From Lysobacterales bacterium (lineage in GTDB: Bacteria > Pseudomonadota > Gammaproteobacteria > Xanthomonadales > Xanthomonadaceae), in the NCBI GenBank assembly GCA_015655355.1, contig JAATFG010000005.1:1-40314 (forward strand): a DNA stretch of 40,314 nucleotides, read 5' to 3'. The translations under genes and the position numbers were made by a program. The notes under the pieces were generated by a model. The model was not told the origin of the DNA and ran no database searches. It was given only the letters and a program-made list of their open reading frames with translations. Numbering within the stretch: the stretch's first letter is position 1; every line of letters starts with the position of its first letter. Below, one piece after another: positions 20,423-29,515 of the stretch.

Positions 20423-22036
20423 TCAGGCGTGGTTGCCGCCGCGCGGGCCGCCGCCACGATTGCCGCCGCGTCCCTGCGGGCGATTGCCGGCCGGACGCGG
20501 GCCGTTGTTGTTGAAGCCGCCACCGCCGGGCTTGCCGGCGAAGTTCGGTTTGCCGCCGCCCGGACGCGCGCCTTGCGGGCGCGGTGCGCGTGGCTGGCCG
20601 TAAGGATTGTGGCTGCCGGGGTTGGCGTGGTCGGACGGGAAGCTCGGCGCGCTGCCCGGGTGACCATAGGGCTTGGCCGCGCGCTGCGGCTTGCCGGCAC
20701 CTGCGCCTTGCGGACGCGGGCCGCGTTCGGCGTTGAAACCGCCTTCGTTGCCGAAACGGTTGTTGCCACCGGCATTGGCGCCGCCGCCGCGCGGCGGACG
20801 CGCCCCTGCGGGCTTGTTGTCCCACGGCTTCTTCGCACCGGGACCGGCGTTGCGGTGGCCGCTCGGACCGGTTTCGACGCCATCGGGCACGTACCAGGTG
20901 CGGAACGCCGCCGGGTTGCCATCGGGCAGCGGCTTCGGGCCTTTCTGGGTGCGTTGCTTGAACGGCTTTTGCGATTGCTTCGCCGCCGCTTCGCCGCTGA
21001 CGGTCAAGCCGCCGTGCGGTTTCTTGCCGCCGCGGCCACGGCCGCGGTCTTCGCGGAAATTGTCGAAGCGGCGCAGTTCGCGGCCTTCGTCGGCGGTGTT
21101 GTGGCCGTTGACGTAAGCCTGGCCACCGCGGCCCTTGCCGACGTGCACGGCGGTCTTCGCCGCCTTGCGCTGGCCGATCACCGGCTGCAGCGTCAACGCG
21201 GCTGGCGCGCCGTCTTCGAGGCCGAGCTTCTTGCGCAGCGCTTCGACTCTTTCTTCCGGCAATTCCTGCGACTGCCCGCGCAGCAGCGGCTGCGGCAGGG
21301 TGATGTCGCCGTAACGCACGCGCTTGAGGCGGCTGACCTGGCAGCCCTGCGATTCCCACAGGCGGCGCACTTCGCGGTTGCGGCCTTCCTTCACGACGAC
21401 GCGGAACCATTCGTGCGACTGGGTGGTTTCGTTGCCGCCGATGCGTTCGATTTCGTCGAACTTGGCCGGGCCGTCGTCGAGCGCGATGCCGCGGCGCAAA
21501 CGATCAACGATGTTCTCCGGCACTTCGGTCGCACCTTCCGGCGCGCGCACGCGCACCACGTATTCGCGTTCGACCTCGAAACTCGGGTGCATCAGCGCGT
21601 TGGCCAGTTCGCCGTCGGTGGTGAGCAGCAGCAGGCCGGTGGTGTTGATGTCGAGGCGGCCGATCGAAATCCAGCGCGCGCCCTTCAACGACGGCAGCGC
21701 TTCGAACACGGTCGGTCGGCCTTCCGGGTCCTCGCGCGTAGTCACTTCGCCTTCGGGCTTGTTGTACATCAGCACGCGCGCCGGTTCGCTCAGCGCGCTG
21801 GCGACGAAGGTCTTGCCGTCGAGCTCGATCTTGTCGCCGGCCTTGACTGACATGCCGACCGTCGCGGTTTCGCCGTTGACCTTGACCAGGCCGTCGCCGA
21901 TGCGCTGCTCCAGCGCGCGGCGCGAGCCGAGGCCGGCCTGCGCGAGCACCTTGTGCAGGCGTTCTTCGAGCTTGGTTTCGGCGGCGTCGGTGGTGTCGCG
22001 CTTGAGCGACAGTTTGTTGCGGGGTGTAGCGTTCAT
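20423..22036 (-). CDS. rluB: 23S rRNA pseudouridine(2605) synthase RluB with long Gly/Arg/Asn-rich C-terminal tail
   Basis: Modifies U2605 of 23S rRNA. The 537-residue product has an S4 RNA-binding domain (about 24-80: LHKVLAQAGLGSRRALEQRI), then the RsuA/RluB catalytic domain with GRLDINTTGLLLLT (nucleophile Asp129), and REGRNREVRRLWESQG (about 220-235). The conserved enzyme ends near residue 290. The remaining nearly 250 residues are low complexity, rich in Gly, Arg, Pro, Asn and Lys, with repeated NGP/GGG/RPQG-like units, and are likely disordered and RNA-binding. The ATG overlaps the scpB stop (ATGA), so translation is coupled. scpA-scpB-rluB is a conserved order. Confidence 0.95.
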   Translation of the reverse strand: MNATPRNKLSLKRDTTDAAETKLEERLHKVLAQAGLGSRRALEQRIGDGLVKVNGETATVGMSVKAGDKIELDGKTFVASALSEPARVLMYNKPEGEVTTREDPEGRPTVFEALPSLKGARWISIGRLDINTTGLLLLTTDGELANALMHPSFEVEREYVVRVRAPEGATEVPENIVDRLRRGIALDDGPAKFDEIERIGGNETTQSHEWFRVVVKEGRNREVRRLWESQGCQVSRLKRVRYGDITLPQPLLRGQSQELPEERVEALRKKLGLEDGAPAALTLQPVIGQRKAAKTAVHVGKGRGGQAYVNGHNTADEGRELRRFDNFREDRGRGRGGKKPHGGLTVSGEAAAKQSQKPFKQRTQKGPKPLPDGNPAAFRTWYVPDGVETGPSGHRNAGPGAKKPWDNKPAGARPPRGGGANAGGNNRFGNEGGFNAERGPRPQGAGAGKPQRAAKPYGHPGSAPSFPSDHANPGSHNPYGQPRAPRPQGARPGGGKPNFAGKPGGGGFNNNGPRPAGNRPQGRGGNRGGGPRGGNHA

Positions 22037-22740
22037 TCTTCTTCCTGTTCCGACGTGGCTTGCGCGGCGTCATCTTCGTGGGGTGTGTTTTCATCGTCGG
22101 CGGAGGCATCGTTGGCCTCGTCGTCGACGCGTTCTTCGTGGTTCGTTTCTGCTTCCGGCGGCAGGCCGGCGGGCGTTGGCGCGTCCTCGAACGGAAGCTG
22201 CGGTTCCAATTCGCCGATGTCCTTGAGTTCGGACAGCGGAGGCAACTGGTCGAGCGACTTCAGGCCGAAGTAGTCGAGGAAGTTCCGGGTCGTGCTGAAC
22301 AGCGCCGGCTTGCCGGGCACGTCGCGGTGGCCGACGACGCGGATCCACTCGCGCTCTTCCAGCGACTGGATGATGTTGCTGCTGACCGCCACGCCGCGGA
22401 TCTGTTCGATCTCGCCGCGGGTGATCGGCTGCTTGTAGGCGATCAACGCCAGCGTTTCCAGGGTGGCGCGGGTGTACTTGGTCTTGCGTTCGGTCCACAG
22501 GCGCGACACCCATTCGTGCACGTCGGCCTTGACCTGGAAGCGGAAGCCGGAAGCGACCTCGACCAGTTCGACGCCGCGTTCGACGCTGTTGGCGGCGAGT
22601 TCTTCCAGCGCCTTTTCCACGCTGCCGGCGGGCGGCGGCGCGTCTTCCGGGAACAGCGCGAGCAATTGCGCCAGCGCCAGCGGCTGGTTCGAGGCCAGCA
22701 ATGCGGCTTCGACGATGCGGTTGATGAGCGATTGATCCAT
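22033..22740 (-). CDS. scpB: Segregation and condensation protein B
   Basis: Winged-helix kleisin-interacting subunit of the SMC-ScpAB condensin complex, required for chromosome compaction and segregation. The protein (235 residues from ATG 22740) has two winged-helix domains: MDQSLINRIVEAALLASNQPL at the start and the diagnostic TLETLALIAYKQPITRGEIEQIRGV (about 96-120), then FGLKSLDQLPPL. The last 60 residues are very acidic (DDEAND...QEEE), probably disordered. An in-frame ATG at 22764 (MQTILWNP) would add 8 residues; I prefer 22740 by the usual start of relatives, though neither has a strong Shine-Dalgarno. Located between scpA and rluB, overlapping the latter by 4 nt. Confidence 0.94.
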   Translation of the reverse strand: MDQSLINRIVEAALLASNQPLALAQLLALFPEDAPPPAGSVEKALEELAANSVERGVELVEVASGFRFQVKADVHEWVSRLWTERKTKYTRATLETLALIAYKQPITRGEIEQIRGVAVSSNIIQSLEEREWIRVVGHRDVPGKPALFSTTRNFLDYFGLKSLDQLPPLSELKDIGELEPQLPFEDAPTPAGLPPEAETNHEERVDDEANDASADDENTPHEDDAAQATSEQEEE

Positions 22741-22770
22741 GGGGTTCCAGAGGATGGTCTGCATTGCCGG

Positions 22771-23697
22771 TCAGACGCCGTCGTTGGCCGCGTCCGTGCC
22801 GTCGAACTCGCCTTCGTCGAATTCACTCGAAAAGGCCAGCGGTTCGTTGGTGTTGTTCAGGGCCAGCGACTTGACGTAAATGGGGGCGAGGGGCGCTTCC
22901 TGGACGATGTCGAGCAACTGCTCCTTGGCCAGTTCGAGCATGGCGAGGAAGGTGACGAGCACGCCGAGGCGACCTTCCTCGACGGTGAACAAGTTTTCGA
23001 AACGATGGAACTGGCCATCGCCGAGCCGGCTCAGCACGTCGCCCATGCGCTGGCGCACGCTCAGCGCTTCGCGCTTGATCGCGTGGCCGCTGAACAGCTC
23101 GGCGCGCTTGAGCACGTCGTGCAGGGCCAACAGCATTTCCTTCAAATCCACCGGCGGCGGCAGCCTGACCGTGGCGCGGTCAGGCACGTGCGCCTGTACC
23201 GGCGCGGTGTCGCGGTCCTGGCGCGGCAGTTCGTCGATGTCCTCGGCGGCCTGCTTGAAGCGTTCGTATTCCTGCAGGCGGCGGACCAGTTCGGCGCGCG
23301 GGTCGCCTTCCTCGCCGTCTTCGCTCGGCGGGCGCGGCAGCAGCATGCGCGACTTGATCTCGGCCAGCATCGCCGCCATCACCAGGTACTCGGCGGCCAG
23401 TTCGAAGCGCAGCTCCTGCATCACGTTGATGTATTCGACGTATTGCTTGGTGATCTCCGCGACCGGGATGTCGAGGATGTCGAGGTTCTGCCGGCGGATC
23501 AGGTACAGCAACAGGTCGAGCGGGCCCTCGAAGGCTTCGAGGATCACTTCCAGCGCATCCGGCGGGATGTACAGGTCCTGCGGCATCTGCAGCAGCGGCT
23601 GGCCATGCACCAGCGCCAGCGGCATTTCCTGCTGCTGTGGCTGGGGTACTGCTTCGCTGGTCGGGGTCGCGTCTTGTTGCGCGGGTTCGGAATTCAT
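22771..23697 (-). CDS. scpA: Segregation and condensation protein A
   Basis: Kleisin of the SMC-ScpAB complex, bridging SMC heads. The 308-residue protein has a Gln/Pro-rich N-terminal extension (1-48), then the core LEVILEAFEGPLDLLLYLIRRQNLDILDIPVAEIT (about 49-83), EYLVMAAMLAEIKSRMLLP (about 104-122) and the C-terminal winged helix with FLAMLELAKEQLLDIVQEAPLAPIYV (about 249-274). An acidic tail ends the protein. First gene of scpA-scpB-rluB on the - strand; its ATG (23697) has no strong Shine-Dalgarno and faces a 300-bp spacer before the divergent yciI gene. Confidence 0.96.
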   Translation of the reverse strand: MNSEPAQQDATPTSEAVPQPQQQEMPLALVHGQPLLQMPQDLYIPPDALEVILEAFEGPLDLLLYLIRRQNLDILDIPVAEITKQYVEYINVMQELRFELAAEYLVMAAMLAEIKSRMLLPRPPSEDGEEGDPRAELVRRLQEYERFKQAAEDIDELPRQDRDTAPVQAHVPDRATVRLPPPVDLKEMLLALHDVLKRAELFSGHAIKREALSVRQRMGDVLSRLGDGQFHRFENLFTVEEGRLGVLVTFLAMLELAKEQLLDIVQEAPLAPIYVKSLALNNTNEPLAFSSEFDEGEFDGTDAANDGV

Positions 23698-23997
23698 CGA
23701 TGAACCGTGTGGAGTGCCATGCAGCCTGTAGCGATTCGATAGCCGGCACGCGGGCCGTGGCTACCGTTACTGCGTTCGTGCATACGCGTCACGCCGCCCG
23801 ATGCGGGCGAGGGGAGGTGCGTAAAGAGTCGTTCCGGCGGGCCGAGGGCGGCGGTCTTGCCTTTCGCAGGCGGACCGCTTCAGCGCGGGCCGCTGCTGCC
23901 GGCCGGAGGAATTGACGCCTAGGTTACGGCCTGCGCGGGGCGCTGTCCAGCCGTCGCGGTTCTACAATGAACGGGTCGCTCATCCTGGAAATTCCGA
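23698..23997. other. Divergent intergenic region scpA / yciI
   Basis: A 300-bp GC-rich spacer between divergent genes. A 92-codon open frame across it (23637-23915) overlaps scpA and lacks a ribosome-binding site or recognisable product, so I read it as non-coding. A TACAAT at 23963-23968 could be a -10 element for yciI, though no good -35 is found 17 bp upstream. Nothing else recognised. Confidence 0.5.
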
Positions 23998-24297
23998 ATG
24001 TGGTACGTGATCGAAGCCCGTGACGCCGAAAACTCCCTGCCCAGGCGCCAGGCCAACCGCCCGGCGCACATCGCCCGCCTGCAAGCCTTGCTCGACGAAG
24101 GCCGCCTGCTGGTCGCCGGCGCGTGCCCGAACATCGACAACGTCGATCCGGGCCCGGCCGGTTTCAGCGGCAGCGTGATCATCGCCGAGTTCGATTCGCT
24201 CGATGCGGCGAAAGCGTGGGCGCAGGCTGATCCGTTCGTCGCCGCCGGCGTGTACGCGCAGGTCGAGGTGCGTCCGTTCCGCAAGGCATTGCCGTGA
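23998..24297 (+). CDS. YciI family protein
   Basis: A 99-residue dimeric ferredoxin-like (alpha/beta barrel) protein. It shows the YciI pattern: [14 protein letters not shown], then [25 protein letters not shown] (22-46) with the conserved His, [39 protein letters not shown] (56-94), where the DPF motif near residue 79 is typical. YciI proteins are putative active-site-His/Asp enzymes without an established general reaction. Its stop overlaps the bolA GTG start, so the two are translationally coupled; this pairing beside scpA-scpB recurs in Xanthomonadales. Confidence 0.94.
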   Translation: MWYVIEARDAENSLPRRQANRPAHIARLQALLDEGRLLVAGACPNIDNVDPGPAGFSGSVIIAEFDSLDAAKAWAQADPFVAAGVYAQVEVRPFRKALP

Positions 24298-24566
24298 GCC
24301 GTGTCGAACGGATCGAAGCGACGTTGCGCGCCGCGTTCGACCCGCTCGAACTGCGCGTGCGCGACGACAGCCACAAGCACGCCGGCCATGCCGGCGCACG
24401 CGACGGGCGCGGCCATTTCCACGTGGTCATCGTCAGCGCCGCGTTCGCCGGCAAGCCGCCGCTGGCGCGGCATCGCGCGGTGTACGCGGCGCTCGGCGAA
24501 ATGATGCAGAGCGACATTCATGCGTTGTCGATGGAAGTTTTCGCGCCATCCGAATCGGGTTCGTGA
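24294..24566 (+). CDS. BolA family protein
   Basis: A 90-residue BolA/YrbA-type protein, class II KH-like fold; such proteins partner monothiol glutaredoxins in Fe-S and iron homeostasis, and BolA itself affects stationary-phase morphology. The core is [31 protein letters not shown] (3-33), with the metal-binding His region HKHAGH, then [28 protein letters not shown] (about 40-67) and [13 protein letters not shown]. The GTG start at 24294 sits inside the last codons of yciI (GTGA overlap), which explains the non-ATG start by re-initiation. Confidence 0.94.
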   Translation: MSRVERIEATLRAAFDPLELRVRDDSHKHAGHAGARDGRGHFHVVIVSAAFAGKPPLARHRAVYAALGEMMQSDIHALSMEVFAPSESGS

Positions 24567-24607
24567 GAGTTGCCGTTCGACCAAAGGCGTAATTGGTTTG
24601 TGATTGG

Positions 24608-24635
24608 TTGTTTTCTTCGAGTGCAGGCGTAGAGT
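24608..24635 (+). promoter_or_regulatory. Candidate promoter of the TonB receptor gene
   Basis: TTGTTT (24608-24613), 16-bp spacer, TAGAGT (24630-24635), in the 164-bp spacer between bolA and the receptor start. It would give a 90-nt leader, followed by a strong GGGAGGGGAGAG ribosome-binding site. No inverted repeat clear enough to call an operator. Confidence 0.3.
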
Positions 24636-24730
24636 TCGCGCCGTGTCGTGCCGTTCATGTGCGTGCAGATTGCGCGCATGGATTCGCGGCTCCGCTAGCA
24701 ACCACCGCCATCCCTCGGGAGGGGAGAGCC

Positions 24731-27700
24731 ATGAAGAAGACGCGCAAGATCCATTCGCGCCATGCACTGTGCATGGCCTTGTCGGCCTGCCTGCTGCTCG
24801 GTGCCGCGCCGGCGTTCGCACAGTCGGCCAACGCCAACCTGCGTGGCCAGGTCGCCGGCGCGCAAGCCGGCACCGACGTCACCGCGACGAATGTCAAGAC
24901 GGGCGCCGTGCGCCATACCACGACCACCAGCGACGGCAACTACACTGTGATCGGCCTGCAGCCGGGTACATACAGGGTGGAAGCCGAAGGCGGCGCAGAC
25001 CGTGCAGTTGAGCGTGGCTTCGACCGCGACTTTGAACTTCGCTGCAGCGAAGAGTGGTGGCGATGCCACCACTCTTGAAACAGTACACGTCTCCGCTCCG
25101 ATGCTGCGCGAGGTGAAGACCTCCGAAGTCGGCGACACCATCTCGCTGCACCAGATCCAGAACCTGCCGCAGGCCTCGCGCAACTTCCTCGAATTCGCCG
25201 ACACCGTGCCGGGCATGGCCTTCACCGACGATGGCCAGGGCCACACCTCGCTGCGCGGCGGCGCGCAGAACACCAGCAGCACCAATGTCTACATCGATGG
25301 CGTCGGCCAGAAGAGCTACGTCAAGGAAGGCGGCGTCGCCGGCCAGAACGCCAGCGCGGGCAATCCGTTCCCGCAACTGGCGATCGGCGAATACAAGGTC
25401 ATCACCAGCAACTACAAGGCCGAGTACGCGCAGGTGTCGAGCGCAGCGGTGACCGCGGTGACCAAGTCCGGCACCAACGAATTCCACGGCGAAGCGTTCT
25501 ATCGCTACAGCAACAACAACCTGCGCGAGGAAACGCCGGCCGAAGCGGCCGCCGGCGACAAGGGCGACCAGCAGCCGATCAAGGAATTCGGCGCCGCGTT
25601 CGGTGGCCCGATCATCAAGGACAAGATGCACTTCTTCGTCACCTACGAAGGCAAGCGCTTCGACACGCCGGCGGTGGTCGATGGCGGCGTCACCGGTTAC
25701 GGCGCGTATCTGCCCCCCGATGCGCAGGCGCAATTGGGCAACACCACGATGCCGTTCAAGGAAGACCTGTACTTCGGCAAGATCGACTGGGAAATCACCG
25801 ACAGCGACCGCATCGAGCTGTCCGCGCAGGACCGCGAGGAAAACCAGGAAGACAACGTCGGTGGCGCGACCGCGCATTCGGCCGGCGTCGAAACCGACAA
25901 CTACGACCGCCGGGTCGACCTGCGCTGGGAACACAGCGCCGACCGCTGGTTCAACGAATTGCTGTTCACCCACGAGGATTCGTTCAACAACCCGCTGCCG
26001 CTGACCTACGGCAACGGCTCCGTCTATACCGTGCCGAACCAGCAGGACACGCAGGAGCTGGCGATCGGCGGTGCCAGCCCGCTGTCGGCGCAGCACAAGG
26101 GCCAGAAGGGCTGGTCGGTGCAGGACAACCTGACCTTCAACAGCTTCGAGTGGCATGGCGACCACACCATCAAGATGGGCGTGAGCTACAAGGACGTCGA
26201 CCTGACCTCGGCCGATGCGCTCAACGTCAATCCGCAGTTCTATTACAACGTCACCCCCGACGGCACCGCGGACACGCCGTGGAAGGCGTTCTTCACCAAG
26301 GGCGTCAGCGGCCTCGGCACCTTGTCGCCGGAAGTGACCACCAGCGACAAGCAGTACGGCGCCTACATCCAGGACGACTGGGCGGTGAACGAACACCTGA
26401 CCCTGAACCTCGGCGTGCGCTGGGACATGGAGAAGAACCCGGCGTACCTCGACTTCGTCACCCCGCAGAACGTGGTCGACGCGCTCAACAGCCAGGATCC
26501 GAACGCGCCGGATGGCCAGACCTATGCGCAATCGCTGGCCGCCGGCGGCGTCAACGTCGACGACTACATCAGCAATGGCCACAACCGCAAGGCGTATGCG
26601 GACGAATGGCAGCCGCGCCTGGGCTTCTCCTACGACATCGGCGGCGACGAGAAGCACGTCATCCACGGCGGCGCCGGCCGCGCCTACGACCGCGACCTGT
26701 ACGACTACCTGCAACTGGAAGTGACCAAGGCCGCGTTGCCGCAGTTCACCGTGTATTTCCAGAATCCCGACACCGGCCTGTGCCAGAACGGTGGCGCGCC
26801 GTGCGTGGCGTGGGACCCGAACTACCTCAACGGACTGCAGAACCTGCAGGCGCTGGTCGCGGCCGGCAACGGCGGCGAAATCGACGTGCTCAACAACAAC
26901 CTCAAGGTGCCGTATTCGGACCAGTTCTCGCTCGGCATGAGCAACCAGTTCGGTGCCTGGCTGACCGACGCGACCATCACCCGCGTCCTCAGCAAGGACG
27001 GCTTCGCCTTCACCCTCGGCAACCGCTATCCGGACGGCGGCTTCTGGGAAGGGACCCCCACCGCCGGCCAGCCGTGGGGCAACGGCGTGCCCGGTTTCGG
27101 TTCGCTGATCATCGGCAACAACGGCATCGAAACCCGCAACACGCAACTGCTGCTGTCGGCGGAAAAGCCGTACACCAAGGAATCCGGCTGGGGCGCGACC
27201 TTCGCCTACACCTACACCCACGCGATGCAGAACCGCGACATCAACGAGCATTACTCGTTCGACCGCGAGACCATTGGCGATTATCCGTTCATCACTTCCA
27301 ACGCCGCGCCGAAGCATCGCCTCGTCGCCACCGGTACCCTCGACATCCCGTGGGGCGTGACCCTCGGCGCCAAGCTGACCCTGGCCACGCCGACGCCGTG
27401 GGACGATTTCCAGTGGAACCTGCCGGTGGACGATCCGACGACCCAGCCGAATTTCACGCCGAAGGCCGGCACGCCCAAGGGCGGCGGCAGCGTGTTCGGC
27501 CTCGGCCACTTCGGTTTCCGCGACCTCGACCTGCAGGCGACCAAGGATTTCCACATCAGCAACGACTTCGTGGTCTACGGCCGCCTCGACCTGCTCAACG
27601 TGTTCAACGACTACAACTTCACCGACGTGTTGTTGAGCAACAACTACCCGGACTTCGACGTGAGCTACAACCAGACCGGCAACATCACCTACTACACGCG

Positions 27701-27734
27701 CACGCTGAAGCTGGAAGTCGGCCTGCGCTTCTGA
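24731..27734 (+). pseudogene. Oar-like TonB-dependent receptor with N-terminal frameshift
   Basis: Outer-membrane receptor, about 1000 residues if repaired. The first frame (24731-25078) starts MKKTRKIHSRH, has a signal peptide (...AAPAFAQ) and a carboxypeptidase-regulatory-like beta-sandwich (ANLRGQVAGAQ...TSDGNYTVIGLQPGTYRVEA), then runs out of frame and stops. The other frame, visible from GTG 25002 to 27734 (910 residues), continues TVQLSVASTATLNF, then the plug (LPQASRNFLEFADTVPGM, LRGG, VYIDGVGQKSY), a beta barrel, and the terminal strand LKLEVGLRF. The switch lies at about 24981-24993 (net one base extra or two missing). It heads the glucan locus. The Oar subgroup includes sugar and protein importers; the frameshift could be real or a sequencing error. 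The N-terminal strands before the switch contain no plug, so without repair export would fail. Confidence 0.88.
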
Positions 27735-27744
27735 ACCTCGCTCA

Positions 27745-27789
27745 TTGCAGGCGATGCAACGAAGGGGACGGCGCGCGCGCTGTCCCCTT
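27745..27789 (+). terminator. Inverted repeats after the TonB receptor gene
   Basis: A perfect TTGCA/TGCAA repeat (27745-27749, 27755-27759) is followed by AAGGGGAC (27762-27769) pairing with GTCCCCTT (27782-27789) around a 12-nt alternating GC loop. There is no U tract, so it may be an attenuating or mRNA-protecting structure rather than a strong terminator. Confidence 0.5.
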
Positions 27790-27849
27790 CGCGGTTGTAA
27801 ACTCCCTGCGGCGGGGGACGCCATCAACGCAACACGCAAGAGGCTGGTC

Positions 27850-29511
27850 TTGAACGCTCCGATTTCGAGCACGCGCCGGGTCATCGCAGGAATTTGGCTG
27901 GGAGTCGCGCTGGCCACGCTTGGCGCCTGCGGCAAGGCGCCGCCCGCATCGACCCCGGCCGCGGCGCCGGCAGCGTCGGCCACCCGACAGGCCAAGCCGC
28001 AGGAAGCCGCGGTGCCGGAGGAAGTGGCCACCGAGGCCGGTGCGCAAAAGCCGCCACTGCCGCCGCTGTTCAACGACATCGAGAAGCGCACCTTCCAGTT
28101 CTTCTGGGACACCACCAATGAGAAGAACGGCCTGACCCCGGACCGCTATCCGTCGCGGCCGTTCGCCAGCATCGCCTCGGTCGGGTTTTCGCTGACCGCG
28201 TATCCGATCGGCGTCGAGAACGGCTGGATCAGCCGCGACCAGGCGGTGGATCGCACGCTTACCACGCTGAAGTTCTTCCTCGATGCGAAACAGGGACCGC
28301 AGCGCGAAGGCAGCGCCGGCTACAAGGGCTTCTACTACCACTTCCTCGACATGCAGGATGGCACCCGCTACGACAACTGGGTGGAGCTGTCGAGCATCGA
28401 CACCACGATGCTGATGATGGGCGTGCTGTTCGCGCAGAGCTATTACGACCGCGACGAGCCGCGCGAGAAACAGATCCGCAGCATCGCCGAACAGCTTTAT
28501 CGGCGCGTCGACTGGGCCTGGCTGTCGCAGAACAAGCCGCTGGAATCGATGGGCTGGTTCCCGGAAAGCGGCTTCATCAAGCACGACTGGGTCGGCTACA
28601 ACGAAGGCATGATGCTGTACGTGCTCGCGCTCGGTTCGCCCACGCATCCGCTGCCGCCGGAAGCCTGGGACGTGTGGACGCGCACCTACGCCGACGTCTG
28701 GGGCGTGTACCAGGGCCAGGAATATCTGTCGTTCGGGCCGATGTTCGGCCACCAGTATTCGCACGTGTGGATCGACTTCCGCGACATCCAGGACGATTAC
28801 ATGCGCGAGCACGGCATCGACTACTTCCTCAACTCGCGCCGCGCGGTGCTGGCGCAGCGCGAATACGCCATCGCCAACCCGATGAAGTGGAAGGACTACG
28901 GCGAGAACGTGTGGGGCCTGACCGCCAGCGACGGCCCGCAGCAGACCTTGCAGGAGTATCGCGGCGAACAGCGCGCGTTCCGCCATTACTCCGCGCGCGG
29001 GGTCGGCCTGCGCGACAACTTCGACGACGGCACGATTGCGCCCACCGCCGCCATCGCTTCGCTGCCGTTCGCGCCGAGCGCGGTGATCGCGGCGACGCAG
29101 GAGATGTACACGCGCTATGGCGACTGGCTGTATTCCAGCTACGGCTTCCTCGATGCGTTCAACCGCAGCTTCGACTACGACATCCCGCTCAAGACCGGCC
29201 GCATCGTGCCGGGGCAGGGCTGGGTGTCGAGCGACTACATCGGCATCGACCAGGGGCCGATCCTGACGATGATCGCCAATTACCGCAACGAGTTCGTCTG
29301 GAACGTGATGAAGAAGAACCCGCATATCCGCAAGGGCCTGGAGCAGGCGGGCTTCAAGGGCGGCTGGCTCGCGCCGGACGATGCGGTGATGCCGGAACCG
29401 AAGCCGGGCGCCGCCGCCGCGCGTGCGCTGGGCGCCGCCGAATCGCGCGCAGGCACCGCCGAGCGCGAGGACAATGCCACGCCCGCCGGCAACAACGCGG
29501 TGCCGAAATAA
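27850..29511 (+). CDS. GH144 / glycoamylase-like lipoprotein (probable beta-1,2-glucan-active)
   Basis: A 553-residue lipoprotein with lipobox LGAC (Cys27) after IAGIWLGVALAT, a Pro/Ala linker, then an (alpha/alpha)6 catalytic domain. LFNDIEKRTFQFFWDTTN, the DRYPSRPFASIASVGFSLTAYPIG region, the YKGFYYHFLDMQDG stretch, and the C-terminal PF10091-type glycoamylase domain with GQGWVSSDYIGIDQGPILTMIANYR all match the GH144/'glucoamylase family' lineage. GH144 members cut beta-1,2-glucans; exact specificity here is inferred. Start chosen at TTG 27850 because AAGAGG lies 6 nt upstream and the signal then begins the protein; the open frame extends back to 27745 with no other good start. First of five tightly packed genes. 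Confidence 0.88.
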   Translation: MNAPISSTRRVIAGIWLGVALATLGACGKAPPASTPAAAPAASATRQAKPQEAAVPEEVATEAGAQKPPLPPLFNDIEKRTFQFFWDTTNEKNGLTPDRYPSRPFASIASVGFSLTAYPIGVENGWISRDQAVDRTLTTLKFFLDAKQGPQREGSAGYKGFYYHFLDMQDGTRYDNWVELSSIDTTMLMMGVLFAQSYYDRDEPREKQIRSIAEQLYRRVDWAWLSQNKPLESMGWFPESGFIKHDWVGYNEGMMLYVLALGSPTHPLPPEAWDVWTRTYADVWGVYQGQEYLSFGPMFGHQYSHVWIDFRDIQDDYMREHGIDYFLNSRRAVLAQREYAIANPMKWKDYGENVWGLTASDGPQQTLQEYRGEQRAFRHYSARGVGLRDNFDDGTIAPTAAIASLPFAPSAVIAATQEMYTRYGDWLYSSYGFLDAFNRSFDYDIPLKTGRIVPGQGWVSSDYIGIDQGPILTMIANYRNEFVWNVMKKNPHIRKGLEQAGFKGGWLAPDDAVMPEPKPGAAAARALGAAESRAGTAEREDNATPAGNNAVPK

Positions 29512-29515
29512 GCCG

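Noticed and set aside
23637-23915. 92-codon + strand frame between scpA and yciI
   Set aside because: Overlaps scpA, has no ribosome-binding site and no resemblance to a family.
24981-25002. Programmed frameshift in the TonB receptor
   Set aside because: No slippery heptamer with downstream pseudoknot is evident, and such receptors are not known to use one; an indel is simpler.
24894-28118. 1074-codon - strand frame over the TonB receptor
   Set aside because: Antisense shadow of the receptor and GH144 genes; repetitive Val/Ala/Arg composition, no domain, and the + strand has clear family motifs.
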